Numbered from the stretch's first letter, positions 1 through 11,774 are shown. The stretch: 64,000 nucleotides of DNA from Owenia fusiformis (GCA_903813345.2 CAIIXF020000010.1:20657181-20721180); one strand, 5' to 3'. A program made the numbers and translations. The notes: generated by a model from the letters alone, not told the origin.

Positions 1-365
1 TGCTTTTTGTTGAGAAAATATGTAAGTTATTAGCCGCTTTTTTGCCGATCAGGATTTAAATTCTCTTTATCTGTCATGTACCTAGCAAGATTCAGAGATT
101 TTGACTTGTACGTCATGTCTTTCCGTCAAAACTTCCATTTTTGGTTTCTTGGTAAAGAGTAGCTTCTCTATGTATAATGAGAATTTGCTGTTCGGCACAG
201 AAGCACCTTTTAATTTTTTTCGATTTTCGCAAGGAGGACACTAACACAATTTTGAAGCGGTTGATAGGGGGCTCTAAAGGCTGTTCTAACATATCAGTCA
301 CAGCCTCTGAAAGAGCTAGATCTAAGGCTCTAGCTTTATAGACAAGGTGCATTTTCATCTAGAGG
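1..365. other. Left-edge non-coding stretch
   Basis: This AT-rich flank lies outside the big inverted repeat that starts at 366. It has an ATG-started 81-codon open frame on the minus strand (358 to 113). I recognise no domain in it, and it ends close to the repeat boundary. I see no splice context or conserved motif, so I do not call it a gene. Confidence 0.4.
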
Positions 366-2390
366 AAATGTGGTAGGCGTTTAGTGTTAAAAGAGTTCTG
401 ACAAGTGTTTCTTATGTAACTTTTTATGCTGAATCCAAAAAACCATGTTGGCATGCTGAAATATGATTATTTAACCCTTAAAATACCATATTAGTCCCCC
501 TACCCCCAAAATTCACCCCTATCAGGGGGAAAAAATTCGTCAACCTAAAATAACTTTGATTTTATGGTTTTTGTAAGTGAAATACATGGACATTGTATAA
601 AATAAACATTTAAAGTATGAATGATACGGATTACACTTAAGAAATTTGAATAAAAGCAAAAAGTATGTACCCCAGGGGGCAAATTTATGACCCATTTTTT
701 ACTTTTCGTGTCATAACTTTTTTATTAGACAATGATGGATGCTAAAAAAATCCATGTAAAAGGCATAATACCTGGTCTACTAATCCTGCAAGAATCAAAG
801 TAATTCCTTTGATAATTGCCTTGAAAAAAATTAGTGAATTTAAGAAAAAATGACATTTTAGCTGGGACTGATTTTATGTGTGGCTATAACTGACCCCTAT
901 TGCTTTAACATTTATCCATCTGTGTTCATATATTTGGCATTTTAGAATAAATCTAAAATATAAAACTTATTTTAGCTAAGTTTTAGGAAGATTTAAGCTT
1001 TCTAGCATGTTCAAATATTAAAAATTCATGAAATATGATGTCTAAAATTGATAAGTTATAGGTATACCCTTGGAAGACCCCTATAATTTCTTATTTATGA
1101 ACATATTTGTACCAATATTAGTTTTCTAGCTTAGACAAATAATGTATGATATATCCTGGCTTCGCTTTCTGGTGGTTTGAACAATCTTAGGTGTTATCAT
1201 TGAAAATTCATTCTTAAATCATAGGTCTGCAATCGATTAAATTCAAGTATACCATTAGCCTAGTATCATTCTACTGGTACAGGGTGTCCAAAAAACAGGA
1301 CCGAAGAAAAGTTAGTTAACTTTGTCAATCCTGCATATTCTGCCTCAAAACTTCAGAATTATTCAGTTCATTCAATCTGAATTTTTTTTTGATAATCTGC
1401 CTGTGGAGTCAAAAACTACAGCACTTTACAACATATGTCCAATGTGGCCACTTCTCTACATGCACAATCAAATCTGGCGAAGGAAGTTGTTCAATTGTCC
1501 ATGGCGTGACTAAAATCTATCTAGAGAAGTAAAACTAGTGTCAGACAAATTCTCAGATGTTCTTCAATTTTAAGTGGATAGCTTCATCAGAAGCTTTGCA
1601 ATCCATGTTGGTATGTGTAGGAGAGTCATCAACAGCTTCGTTGGCTGGAGTGGTGGCCACATGGGGCATGTGTTGTAAAATGCTGTAGTTTTTTACTTTA
1701 TAAGCAGATTATCATTAAATGTTCACAACAAAATCTACATTAAATGAAGTAAATAATTCTGAAATATTAAAGCAAAATATGCAAGATTGCCCAAAATAAT
1801 CAACATGAACAAGCTATGATTTCATAGATTAGTTTGATGTATGACATATTCCGAGCTGACTCTCTGTTTATTTAAACCATCTAAGAGGCTTAATCATTGA
1901 AAATCATTACAAATAAAGGTCTAAACAGACAGTATTAAGGTACACTATTAGAATACCCTAATTATTTCCAGGCTTAGAGTTTATTGGTACCTACTACTGT
2001 TTCATAGCTCGGAGGTTTAATATATGATATATCCTGACTAGTTTTTCGGCAGATTTGAACCAATGACAGTTCTAATCATTGATTATACTTCATATACTAG
2101 GTTTAAAATTGAAGTATTCAATAGAACCCTCTATGAAAATTCAAAAAAAGATTCAAAATGACATTAACCTCAACATTAGATCTGAATAAGGATTAAAATC
2201 CTTCATAGAGCTGAACAGGGAAGACAAGGCTAACTTCATTCTGGTGTTGATACATGGACCTGGTCCAAATCTTGCTATACTTCATCTAAGCCCAAAGAAA
2301 GGGAAATTTAGGAGCTTCATCTCAATGCATTTCAATGAGTGATCCCTTATTTCATGACCACCAAAATTATGGAAGGTGTGGCACAGTAAA
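366..2390 (+). repeat. Left arm of the giant inverted repeat
   Basis: Reverse complement of 3620-5569 with scattered substitutions and indels. The arm reads continuously except for about 525 bp of extra sequence at 1279-1805. The inner end was judged where the similarity to about 3620 fades, so it is approximate. Confidence 0.8.
1279..1805. mobile_element. Palindromic MITE-like insertion nested in the left arm
   Basis: This block is absent from the corresponding place in the right arm (around 4660-4680), so it entered after the arms formed. Its left end reads CAGGGTGTCCAAAAAACAGG after a TA. Its two halves are inverted copies: GCATATTCTGCCTCAAAACT near 1332 pairs with the complement of sequence near 1780, and GTGGCCAC occurs near 1444 and 1655. 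CAGGGTGTCC with TA targeting is typical of Tc1/mariner-like non-autonomous elements, but the right terminus looks truncated. Confidence 0.6.
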
Positions 2391-3227
2391 CTTAGAGGAA
2401 ATGCACTAACTATCAGAATATAGTACCTGCTGCAGTTGAGCGAGGATTCTTGCATTGAACTATGTGGTAAAAGGCTCTACAAATTCAATCAACCAAGTTG
2501 ATTGACCCCTATGCAAGTATGCTATTGGTTAGAAGGGTGGCAGAATTGTAGGCATAACACAAAGACAATATCTGCATTGAACAGATAGGCACCGGGGTAT
2601 AATCTTAGGTCACACATGGAGAGTCCAAACAAGAATGATGTTTGGACTTGCGTTTTGAGATTCCATAGAGGGGGGGGGTGGTAATTTGCAAATCAAAACA
2701 AGAATCTATGGATATATAAGCACAAATGCCAAAGGGAAGGGTGACTAAAAACATTAAAGAAACCCAACAATAAAAGCAAACCGCAAGTGCAAATCTGTCA
2801 TAAGAAAAGTAGACCCTATATATCCCAAAACCATAATCTAACGTGAAAAGAAACAATGTCTAACATCCCCCTCCCCCCTCCAATCGAGAACCAATATCAC
2901 AATCCAGGACCAGAACACCAAGGGACATTTCATTCATACTGAAGTCATTACAATACATGTTGAAGAAAAATTGAAAAAATTGATAGCCAATACTCATAAC
3001 ATCAAAAATAGTTGTAGATACTAGTACTCATAAAAGATCAGTCTCTGGAAGAAGATAAAATATGTGACATGCTGCTGAAGTTTGGCATGTTTTCAGAAGA
3101 TCCATTACTTAATCTCCAAAGTATATCTACAAAAGATGTACTCACAGAAACAATCAACAGGCTCGACAGTTTGGCCAACAACAACTGGATGTCTTTGTGT
3201 CTTAGAGGTTGATACCAACAGAGTCAA

Positions 3228-3485
3228 ATGAGAGACACAACATTTCTTGATCTACTGAGCAAGCACCAACATTTTCTAAACTATGTGCCTAATCCCAATT
3301 TAAACGAGCATAAAGTTGTTAGGGCAGACAAGAATGTTTTGCAGAATCTTATCACTGCATATGAAGCTAACCACAGACCTGTGGGCATCAATGAAATCAT
3401 GAAACATGAGCTGATGTCTTTTCCAATAGCCCTCTCGTTGACGAATGAAACATTCAAGCCAACTCAAATGTACTCTACTCCTTAA
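3228..3485 (+). pseudogene. Degenerate open frame in the spacer of the giant inverted repeat
   Basis: An 85-codon frame from ATG to TAA. The product is soluble, Asn/Leu-rich and ends ...KPTQMYSTP. It contains the stretch VGINEIMKHELMSFPIALSL. This vaguely recalls short segments of repeat-encoded uncharacterised proteins of marine invertebrates that precede a nuclease-like region, but I cannot name the family. The frame stays protein-like just upstream of the ATG but is broken by stops, and the downstream DNA (3490-3780) also shows interrupted coding-like sequence. I read it as a remnant of an element-encoded gene. Confidence 0.3.
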
Positions 3486-3619
3486 CTGTTTAACAAATTG
3501 TATTGAAATGCCAACCGTAATATTTCCAATATATGATCCTTCTTACAAATTAGCATCAATTGCATCTACATCTGAGGATTTGGCTACAGTCTTCTAGGAA
3601 GCAAAACTTCAGCAGTGAA

Positions 3620-5569
3620 GTGTACTGTGCCCCATCTTGCATACTTTTGGTGGTCATATCTCATGAAAAAGGGGATCATGCATTGAAATACATTGAGATG
3701 AAGCTCACAATTTCCCTTTCTTTGGGCTATGGTGAAGCGTATCAAGATTTGGACCATGTCCATGTATTACTACCAGAATGAAAAGTAATCCTTGTCTTCC
3801 TTGTTCAGCTCTATGAAGGATTGTAATTCTGATTTACAAGAGTCATCCGAGATCACATCAATCAGTTGCTTTATTTGATTTCCAGATCAAATGTTATGGT
3901 CAATGTCATTCTGAATCTTTTTTGAATTTCCCATATATGGTCCTATTGGATTTAAATTTCAAAAATTGCTACTCTGCAAAAACTCTCATTAACTGAAACA
4001 TCCCACTAATTCAAAATGTTGTCAAAGTGAGTATACGCGTTTGTCAAGAATTTGCCAAGAGTAACACAGAAAGGTTAATGGGGACAGTGGGGGGGGGGGA
4101 TTTTTTAATATGACTTAACATTGTTCAGGGAAGAAAACTCCATAAAAAGAAGATTTGTAAGAATCATTGGTACTTTTGCTCTCACGTCATGCAATTGTCA
4201 GGCTGCTTAGAATGAAATTAGCCTTGTCTTCGTAGTTCAGCTCTATGAAGAATTGTAATTCTGATTCAGATCCAGTGTTGAGGTTAATGTCATTCAGAAT
4301 CTTTTTTGAATTTATCATAGAGGGTTCTATTGAATACTTCAATTTTAGACCTAGTATATTAAGTATATTCAATGATTAGACCTGTTAGGTGGTTCAAATC
4401 TGCAGAAAAACTAGTCAGAATATGTCATATATCAAACCTCCGAGCTATGAGACAGTAGTAGGTACCAATATACTCTAAGCCTGGAATTAATAAGGGTGTT
4501 CTAATAGTCTACCTTAATACTGTCCGTTTAGGCCTTTATTTGTAATGGTTTTCAATGATTAAGCCTCTTAGATGGTTAAAATCACCAGAAAGTCAGCTCG
4601 GAATATGTCATGCATCAAACAACTAATCTATGAAATCATAGCTAGTTCAATTATGCTCATACCAGTAGAATGGTACTAATGGTATACATGAATTTAATCG
4701 ATTGCAGACCTATGATTTAAGAATGAATTTTCAATGATAACACTTAAAAGATTGTTCAAACCACCAGAAAGCCAAGCCAGGATATATCATATATCATTTC
4801 TCTAAGCTAGAAAACTAATATTGGTACAAATATGTTCATAAATAAGAAATATTAGGGTCTTCCAAGGGTATACGTATAACTTATCAATTTTAGACATCAT
4901 ATTTCATGAATTTTTAATAGTTGAACATGATAAAAAGCTTAAATCTTCCTAAAACTTAGCTAAAATAAGTTTTATATTTTAGATTTATTCTAAAATGCTA
5001 AATATATGAACACAGAGGGATAAATGTTAAAGCAATAGGGGTCAATTATAGTCACACATAAAATCAGTCCCAGCTAAAATGTCATTTTTTCTTAAATTCA
5101 CTAATTTTTTTCAAGGCAATTATCAAAGGAATTACTTTGATTCTTGCAGGATTAGTAGACCAGGTATTATGCCTTTTACATGGATTTTTTTAGCATCCAT
5201 CATTGTCTAATAAAAAAGTTATGACACGAAAAGTAAAAAATGGGTCATAAATTTGCCCCCTGGGGTACATACTTTTTGCTTTTATTCAAATTTCTTAAGG
5301 GTAATCCGTATCATTCATACTTCAAATGTTTATTTTATACAATGTCCATGTATTTCACTTACAAAAACCATAAAATCAAAGTTATTTTAGGTTGACGAAT
5401 TTTTTCCCCCTGATAGGGGTGAATTTTGGGGGTAGGGGGACTAACATGGTATTTTAAGGGTTAAATAATCATATTTCAGCTTGCCAACATGGTTTTTTGG
5501 ATTCAGCATAAAAAGTTACATAAGAAACACTTGTCAGAACACTTTTAACACTAAACGCCTACCACATTT
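3620..5569 (-). repeat. Right arm of the giant inverted repeat
   Basis: Inverted partner of 366-2390. It contains an internal direct duplication: the stretch around 3790-3960 (TTCAGCTCTATGAAGGATTG...) recurs around 4200-4340. It also has a run of about eleven G at 4090. The outer end is sharp at 5569. Confidence 0.8.
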
Positions 5570-6689
5570 TACAGAGAGACCTTTTGCAGAAAAGCACCCG
5601 GTCTATTAGGCTAGTCTAAGTCCTATAGATCTAAGAGTCATAGCCCAGGCATAGGCCCGTAAAAATGTAAAGAAATAAAGCTTACAGCATGTTCTATTTA
5701 AGTGAATTTGACTCATGTTATACATGTTCCATGCCTATGCCTAGTATAGTCCCGCAGGACGAAGAAGATAGAATGTAAAAATCAAATTGAAAATCAAAAT
5801 AATCGAACGAAAAAAAATTGAAAAAGTTGAAAATTCGATTTCGATTCAATTTGATTTTCTGCCATTATAAATGAAATACTGTACTTACCAACATGTTTCT
5901 CGGATATATATGTTGTTCTTACTTTATCTTCGCCGAAGATCGATGTTTATTTATATATAACAATCGAATAATCGACATAATTCAAACTCATCACTACGAC
6001 ACAAAAATATATCACTTTCGAAACCATGTAAACTGCTAAGATGACGTCATTTATATCCGGGATTGCTTTGCAAACTCCACACAACAGACTGTCCCATCTT
6101 TTCTCCTGCTTTCTCCCGATGCAATTCATACATTACTCGGAGATTACTGTCAAACGTTCCAAGTTTTACAATTTTAGCATGTTTATTACGATCTAATTCC
6201 TGCCAGTATCAATGAATAAATCTATTGACCAACAGATTGGAAATATGTATTCCAGCGATACCCTCATTTTGACGAAAGAATGGTACAAATATGTCCACTA
6301 TTTATCGAGATATCGTGTAGAAAAATTGAAGAAAGACATCGCTTAAGAAATTTCTATTTCTAGACTGAACTGTTCACGCTCGCAAGTGGCATCTCCAACT
6401 CCATATATGGGCAAAAAGGTGGAGTTAACAATAAGCAATGTAGGGATTGACACGATTGACACGAAGAAGTCTCGATGAATCTCGCTTAAACTCCGCCCCT
6501 TTTTCGTGAAAAATCACGTGAATTCCGGCTTTTGCTGGGACATATCCGGGCATCTCGGCTTCGAACCCAATCAGAAGTTTCAATTTTGACTGGCGCCGCA
6601 TACATTATCTCAAGTCTCACCCAATATTTTTATTTATCGTATGATCTGTAAAATGACGCCCTCTGATTGGTCGGTTCTTGTGCTGTACC
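5570..6689. other. Intergenic DNA without recognised gene
   Basis: Flank of the giant inverted repeat. It has short AT-rich simple stretches (AAATCAAAATAATCGAA-like around 5780-5850) and no coding frame with domain content on either strand. A 60-codon minus-strand frame (6129-5947) has no recognisable features. Confidence 0.4.
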
Positions 6690-6942
6690 AATCTGTATTG
6701 CTACTGAGATTGTCCCCGTTGGTCATCTCCGTCGCAATACAGAAAATATTGGTACGGAGGGGACAATCTCCGTAGCAATACAGAGGATCACACGATAAAA
6801 ACGTTATTGAATGATTTGAAGTGCAATACAGGATATATTCTGTCTCGATATTCTGTATTGGCACTCGACTTCGTCTCGTTCCAATACGGAATATCTCGAG
6901 CAGAATATATCCTGTATTGCACTTCAAATCATTCACTAACTT
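6690..6942. mobile_element. Pair of adjacent nested palindromes (MITE-like)
   Basis: CTGTATTGCTACTGAGATTG at 6693 is mirrored by CAATCTCCGTAGCAATACAG ending at 6783. Then TTGAATGATTTGAAGTGCAA from about 6807 is mirrored by TTGCACTTCAAATCATTCAC, with a further inner stem (CTCGATATTCTGTATTGG against CCAATACGGAATATCTCGAG). The outer sequence ACGTTATT..AATGATTT is shared with the palindrome at 15424-15557, which suggests one family of short foldback elements. Confidence 0.65.
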
Positions 6943-7839
6943 ATAGTATACGTTAAATATACATGAGTAGAATGATTCACGTTGACACCAACGCGAAATT
7001 GCAAATCACCCGTTCTAAACACGAAACTGAAGTTGATCGCGGGCATCTGAAGTAGACTAAGTATAGTAGCGCTTGTTTTGTAGCGCGCTATACGTTGTGA
7101 AAAATATCGCTAGCTTGAAGTCTCCACTTTCTCTATCGTGGCGTGAAATAACAAAGTAAAATACGAAATGACAGTTCTCCAATTTTGTCAACGATTATGG
7201 AATCTTGCTTTTTATGCAATTTAGTAAATATTGTAGCCAATAGGTATGGACCTAGAATGCTTGGAAAACATTATTTAACCCCATCTCAAAATGTATATGA
7301 TAAAGTTATATGCTTTTATTATTGACACATGAAACTTGGTAATGTGGATTCATTACTTTATCCTTAATACTATGTACAACAATTAGATTTGTTACAAACC
7401 TGTAAAAATGGGTGACCTAGTGATCATTACTTCTTGAACAGCCTGTATTACGCCACGATTCAGCATTATATTATTCGAAGCGTTTTTACAAAACTTAAAA
7501 TCCGCAATTTTGCTTTTTAACAATACCCAAGTTTAAAGATGAATGATTCATATGATGCAGGTATATGTTAAACCATGCCATGTTTTATGTATCATTCAGG
7601 ACCCCCCCCCCCCCCGGCCAAAAATTCTTACAAAATCATGCAGTTTTTCACTATTTTGAGCATTTCTCATGTAATTTTAGTTATATTGTGGCCAAAATTG
7701 TCAAATGTTAACCCCCCTGGAAATCTTTGAAGACTGAAGCCACCCACCCTTTTACACCGGTTTAAATGTCCAAGTCGAAAGTTATTCCATGATTCAGTAC
7801 ATGCAGATTATAAGCGTTTCCCCATACATGTATTTGCAG
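6943..7839. other. Non-coding stretch with a partial element copy
   Basis: Contains GTTTAAAGATGAATGATTCA...CCATGCCATGTTTTATGTATCAT at about 7530-7595. This matches the left end of the palindromic element at 54711-55319, so it is probably a solo, decayed end of the same family. A run of about 14 C follows at 7602-7615. No coding exon is seen before 7840. Confidence 0.45.
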
Positions 7840-7944
7840 ATGATGCCCAAGAAATGACGGTGACCAATTCATGTTGCTCCAATAGTATACTTGAGGGGCT
7901 AAGACATCAGGAACGACTCTCAGACACTGACTCTCAGAAAACAG
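7840..7944 (+). CDS. Candidate penultimate exon of the peptide GPCR (third intracellular loop)
   Basis: A 105-bp open block lies between a 3' splice site (TATTTGCAG, ending 7839) and a 5' splice site (ACAG|GTAACA at 7944/7945). Read in the only open frame it encodes DAQEMTVTNSCCSNS..., rich in Ser, Thr, Asp and Glu, as is usual for a receptor cytoplasmic loop. It ends one base into a codon (G). The exon at 11775 begins with the two bases AT, so the join gives Asp and stays in frame. The phase match and polar composition are the support. There is no membrane segment or family motif in the exon itself, so it is an inference that it belongs to the receptor. Earlier exons (TM1-TM5) are not visible and should lie to the left of the window. 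Confidence 0.4.
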
Positions 7945-8006
7945 GTAACAAAATAGTCCATATGCATAGTTCTTCTATATAAATTAATGTGCATATTAGA
8001 GATGTA

Positions 8007-8860
8007 TTCGGATTACTTAAATGACCTTCTGGATACTAAGTTTTTATTTCAGCAGTCTTCTATTTCATCCCTTCTATTCGGATTCCCTCAAATGATCATT
8101 TAGAAACTAAGTTTCTATTTCCTTCTATTCTGATTCCTTTAATTAGCCCATGGACGCTATTTCCTTCTATTCTGATTCCTTACACTACCTTTCTATTTCC
8201 TTCTATTCTGAATTCTTTAATGGCCCACTGGACACCAAGTCTCTATCTCCTTCTATTCCGATTACTTTAATGACCCTCTGGACACCAAGTTTCTATTTCC
8301 TTCTATTCTGATTCCTTTAATGACCATCTGGACACTAAATTTCTATTTCCTTCTATTCTAATTTCTTTAATGACCATCTGGACACTAAGTTTCTATTTCC
8401 TTCTATTCTGAATTCTTTAATGACCCTCTGGACACTTAATTTCTATCTCCTTCCATTCCAATTACTTTAATGACCCTCTGGACACCAAGTTTCTACTTCC
8501 TTCTATTTCTGATTCCTTTAATGACCATCTGGACACTAAGTTTCTATTTCCTTCTATTCTGATTCCTTAAATGAGTTTCTGAACACCAAGTTTCTCTTTT
8601 TCTTCTATTCTGATTCCTTTAATGACCATCTGGACACTAAGTTTCTATTTTCTTCTGTTCGGATTCCTTCAAATGACCATTTGAAAACTAAGTTTCAATT
8701 CCCTTTTATTCTGATTCCTTCAATGACCCTCTGGACACTAAGTGTCCATTTTTTCTATTCGGATCCCTTCAAATGACCATTTAAAACTAACGATTTCCCT
8801 CTATTCCGACTCCTTTAATGAGCCCCTAGACGCCATTTCCTTCTATTCTGATTCCTTACG
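8007..8860. repeat. Minisatellite, about 50-bp unit, roughly 16 copies
   Basis: Tandem, diverged copies of a unit of about 50 bp built from TTTCTATTTCCTTCTATTCT, GATTCCTTTAATGACC and ATCTGGACACTAAG. The middle copies (8230-8640) are the most regular. The edges are degraded, and some units lack the GGACAC part. It lies inside the inferred receptor intron. Confidence 0.9.
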
Positions 8861-9132
8861 AGTTTACACTGATATAAAAACGAGAATCACGCTGTAAGTT
8901 TTGTATCGCTTTTGTAGTCTCCCTGATAAATATATTATAGTTATATATAAATCATCAGTTCTGTTGTGTTAAACTATTTTCCATCATCTTAGATTGTATT
9001 AAGATGAATTCACATTAGCACTTTCACCTGAGGTTCCCCGATCAACTTTCCGTGCATTATCAAAATGTTCAGTTGATCTAATTACTTCTAGAAAGTGTCA
9101 TTACATATTCAGCAATGCATTCAAACTCGATT

Positions 9133-9427
9133 AAAACAAAGGATTCGTATCGATATGGTGAACTGATTCAACATTGTTTTTCTCATATGTCATTTTGTTC
9201 CAATGAGTCTCGGATAGATGTTTCATTTCATTCCGAACATTTGATACCAAGAACAAAAGAAGTGTCCGATGTGTTTTCTAAAACTATATAGAGAAAAGTA
9301 TATTTTTTCAAATCAAATTGTTGCCATTCAAAAGATGATTATTAAATTGACGATGTGTAAAATTTTCAGAATTTGTTTAAGAGAAACATTTGTTCAGTTC
9401 ATCATATCGATACCAATCCTTTGTTTT
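9133..9427. mobile_element. Palindromic MITE-like element, about 295 bp
   Basis: AAAACAAAGGATTCGTATCG at 9133 is inverted at CGATACCAATCCTTTGTTTT ending at 9427. The pairing continues inward over about 50 bp on each side (ATGGTGAACTGA against TCAGTTCATCAT). The interior is AT-rich and non-coding. Confidence 0.7.
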
Positions 9428-10009
9428 CCTAATAGGGTGTGATATAGACCGAGATTATGGAATATGAATTATCATTCTTATTCATAAACATTTCCTATTG
9501 CATCGGAAAAAATACATATTCTATTATTATTATTTTGTCAAAGGTAGATGGTGGTCAAAAATATATCAATTCCATCTCAATAAAGTTTATACTATAAAAA
9601 AGATTAATTTTTAAACATGTCATTTCAGGCGTTCGTTGGATATAACAATGAATATCCTTGGTACTTAAGCTAAACACGTTCTGCTCATTGTATCCGTGTA
9701 AAGACTTTCTTATTTTGTATATTTTTAGACAGCGTTATTTGACTAGGCGTAATCAGCTCCTTTATTAGGCAAACGTGTGATTACAGTCGTAAAAGGACCT
9801 ATGTATTCGTTATAATGCTTTCAGACACATGTAGCAAGAAAACGTGATCAGCCTCACACCTCTTTGATATATATCTTTCATCTATATTTATACATAATTC
9901 TGATTGATATTCCATAACACATATTTTCAAATGTTATTCCAATTAAGGACATCTTGTATCGATGTAATGTATACCATTCGAATTTAGAAATTGGTTTACT
10001 GGGCGGCAC

Positions 10010-10540
10010 ATGTGTATATACACTGGTGATCCACGCGAAACGCTGGTTCGTTTCGGTAACAAAATGTCGGAACCTCAAAGGTACGGATTTTTCTTTTTTC
10101 TCATTTCACGCGTTGTTGGCAGAGTTCCCACGACACTTTTGTCACAAAACGTACACATAGTAAACGTATATGTTTGCGAACAAATAGTTCAGAAGACAAC
10201 ATAATCGTCGATTTAATACCTCACTATTGTTACCAAAACGAAACGGGTTAGAAGCGCAGATCTTAACCGTTTTTTTGCACTTTCGTTTCGGTAACAAAAG
10301 TGAGGTATTAAATCGACGATTCTGTTGTCTTCTGAACTATTTGTTCACAAACATGTGCATTTTCTTATTTCTTAGCCATATGAAACGGATACTAGTTTGT
10401 GGTAAAATGTTGTTGGAATTCAGCCTGCAAAGCGTGAAATAAGGAGAAAAATCGTACCTTCGATGTTTCGACATTTTACTACCGAAACGAACCATTTTGG
10501 TAACCAGCGTAATCGAGTGGATCACCGGTGATATAGTATA
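10010..10540. mobile_element. Palindromic element, about 530 bp
   Basis: Nearly the whole segment folds back on itself. CACTGGTGATCCAC at 10020 pairs with GTGGATCACCGGTG at 10518. GGTTCGTTTCGGTAACAAAATG pairs with the complement near 10475. AGTTCAGAAGACAAC near 10186 pairs with GTTGTCTTCTGAACT near 10325. The short frames seen here on both strands are products of the palindrome, not genes. It lies inside the inferred receptor intron. Confidence 0.8.
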
Positions 10541-11000
10541 GGGTGTCAAACTAACTGCCTTCTTCATCAGTAAGCACATAAAATGTAATATGCAGATACA
10601 CGGATATCTTATAATTTATCTATGGCTTTAATAGTGTTATCACTGAAAACACAATTAGTAATTAAGATTTTTTAATGAATGGAGTATAAAACATAGAAAT
10701 GATAGCTTTTCCATATTTTTACCTCATTTTTACCCGGTTTTATGGTTATCATTGTATCACATTGTCTGGGTTGCGACATATTATTCTAATGATTACACTT
10801 ACTGTAATTTTTGAATCTGGTATTTACCTTGTTTTTGATGTATTTTATTTATTTATTGATTTCTCAATTCACCCGTTATAGGGTATAAGAGTACAAAAGA
10901 TAAACTTAAGTAATATACCGTAGTAACAAACATTAAAACAACATTATAATTGCCCAGCCTCGATTAAAAATTTACAACGTTTTATTAGTATATTTTTGTT

Positions 11001-11407
11001 TCAATTCATTAATTCATTTAACTTCTGTGTGTTTGGACTTGTGGAATAACATTTAGGATGGTACCTTCTTCTAAAATAACTTAAAGCTTTGCATTCTAAA
11101 ATGACATGAAATTCATCACCTATTCCTTTACCACATAAATCGCAAAACCTATTTTCCCTTAGAACATTTTTATAACACTCCCTTTCAACTGGGAGTTTAT
11201 TATTACACAATCGGTACATAACTATTTTATCTGGTAAAATGTAATTAGAAAACGACAGGTTATCGTCTTCTCTTTTATGAAAATGAAGGGTATACAGTGT
11301 ACATATGGGTTGTCTACTGGAAGGTTTTGGAAACATGATTTATCCCGAGGAAACTTTTTGAATTTCTGTTTTCCTCCAAAGTTAAGTTGAACTCTGTGTT
11401 TCCTCAA
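11001..11407 (-). pseudogene. Non-LTR retrotransposon (LINE) ORF2 C-terminal relic
   Basis: The minus-strand frame encodes a tail typical of LINE reverse-transcriptase proteins: a segment with the YRLCNNKLPVERE pattern, followed by a C-x2-C-x8-H-x4-C zinc-knuckle-like motif (CDLCGKGIGDEFHVILEC). An overlapping frame (11407-11222) carries what looks like the preceding residues (VQLNFGGKQKF), so the copy is frameshifted. No upstream polymerase domain remains. It is a 5'-truncated, dead copy within the receptor intron. The pattern is known from LINE-derived proteins of molluscs and other invertebrates, but the clade was not determined. Confidence 0.65.
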
Positions 11408-11774
11408 TTACAATAGTAAATGAAAACATGCTAACTTTGTTGAATTTAGTTTTTCTGCAAAATCCGAATAGAATAATGGAATTGCTTGAAGCTATTTAAG
11501 AAGATTGCGTGATATGTTTCTCGTTGCTCGGTATTATTCAGCTGTATTAATTATGTCGTTTCTGTCCAATGCTCTCGGCCATGCTGCTATTGATGCAATC
11601 AAGGATATTTGTTGAATTTTTTAATCTAATCTTTTAGACATAGATTTGCGAAGTAGATGACTTCGACAGAACAGGCCGCAGATCGAAATCATGTAAATCA
11701 CAGCTTATACTGTTTTCATATTGAAGCAAATTTTATAATACAAATCGTATTTATTTCGCAATTTATATTTCCAG

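Larger units (their letters stand above)
366..5569. mobile_element. Giant inverted-repeat (foldback-like) element, about 5.2 kb
   Basis: The sequence from 366 (AAATGTGGTAGGCG...) returns as its reverse complement ending at 5569 (...CGCCTACCACATTT). The match continues inward through the whole left arm (to about 2390) and right arm (from about 3620), including landmarks such as CCCCCTGATAGGGGTGAAT near 510-535 and 5407-5425. The arms are not equal. The left one carries a nested palindromic insertion (about 1279-1805). The right one carries an internal partial duplication (about 3790-3960 against 4200-4340). The spacer of about 1.2 kb contains one degenerate open frame. I could not find a convincing target-site duplication next to 366 and 5569, so a segmental inverted duplication is the alternative to a transposon with very long terminal repeats. 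No transposase was recognised. Confidence 0.75.

Noticed and set aside
113-358. 81-codon minus-strand frame near the left edge
   Set aside because: It has an ATG but no recognisable domain. It could be an exon of something to the left, but nothing supports that.
9878-10579. Several overlapping 60-80 codon frames on both strands
   Set aside because: They arise from the 530-bp palindrome and mirror each other.
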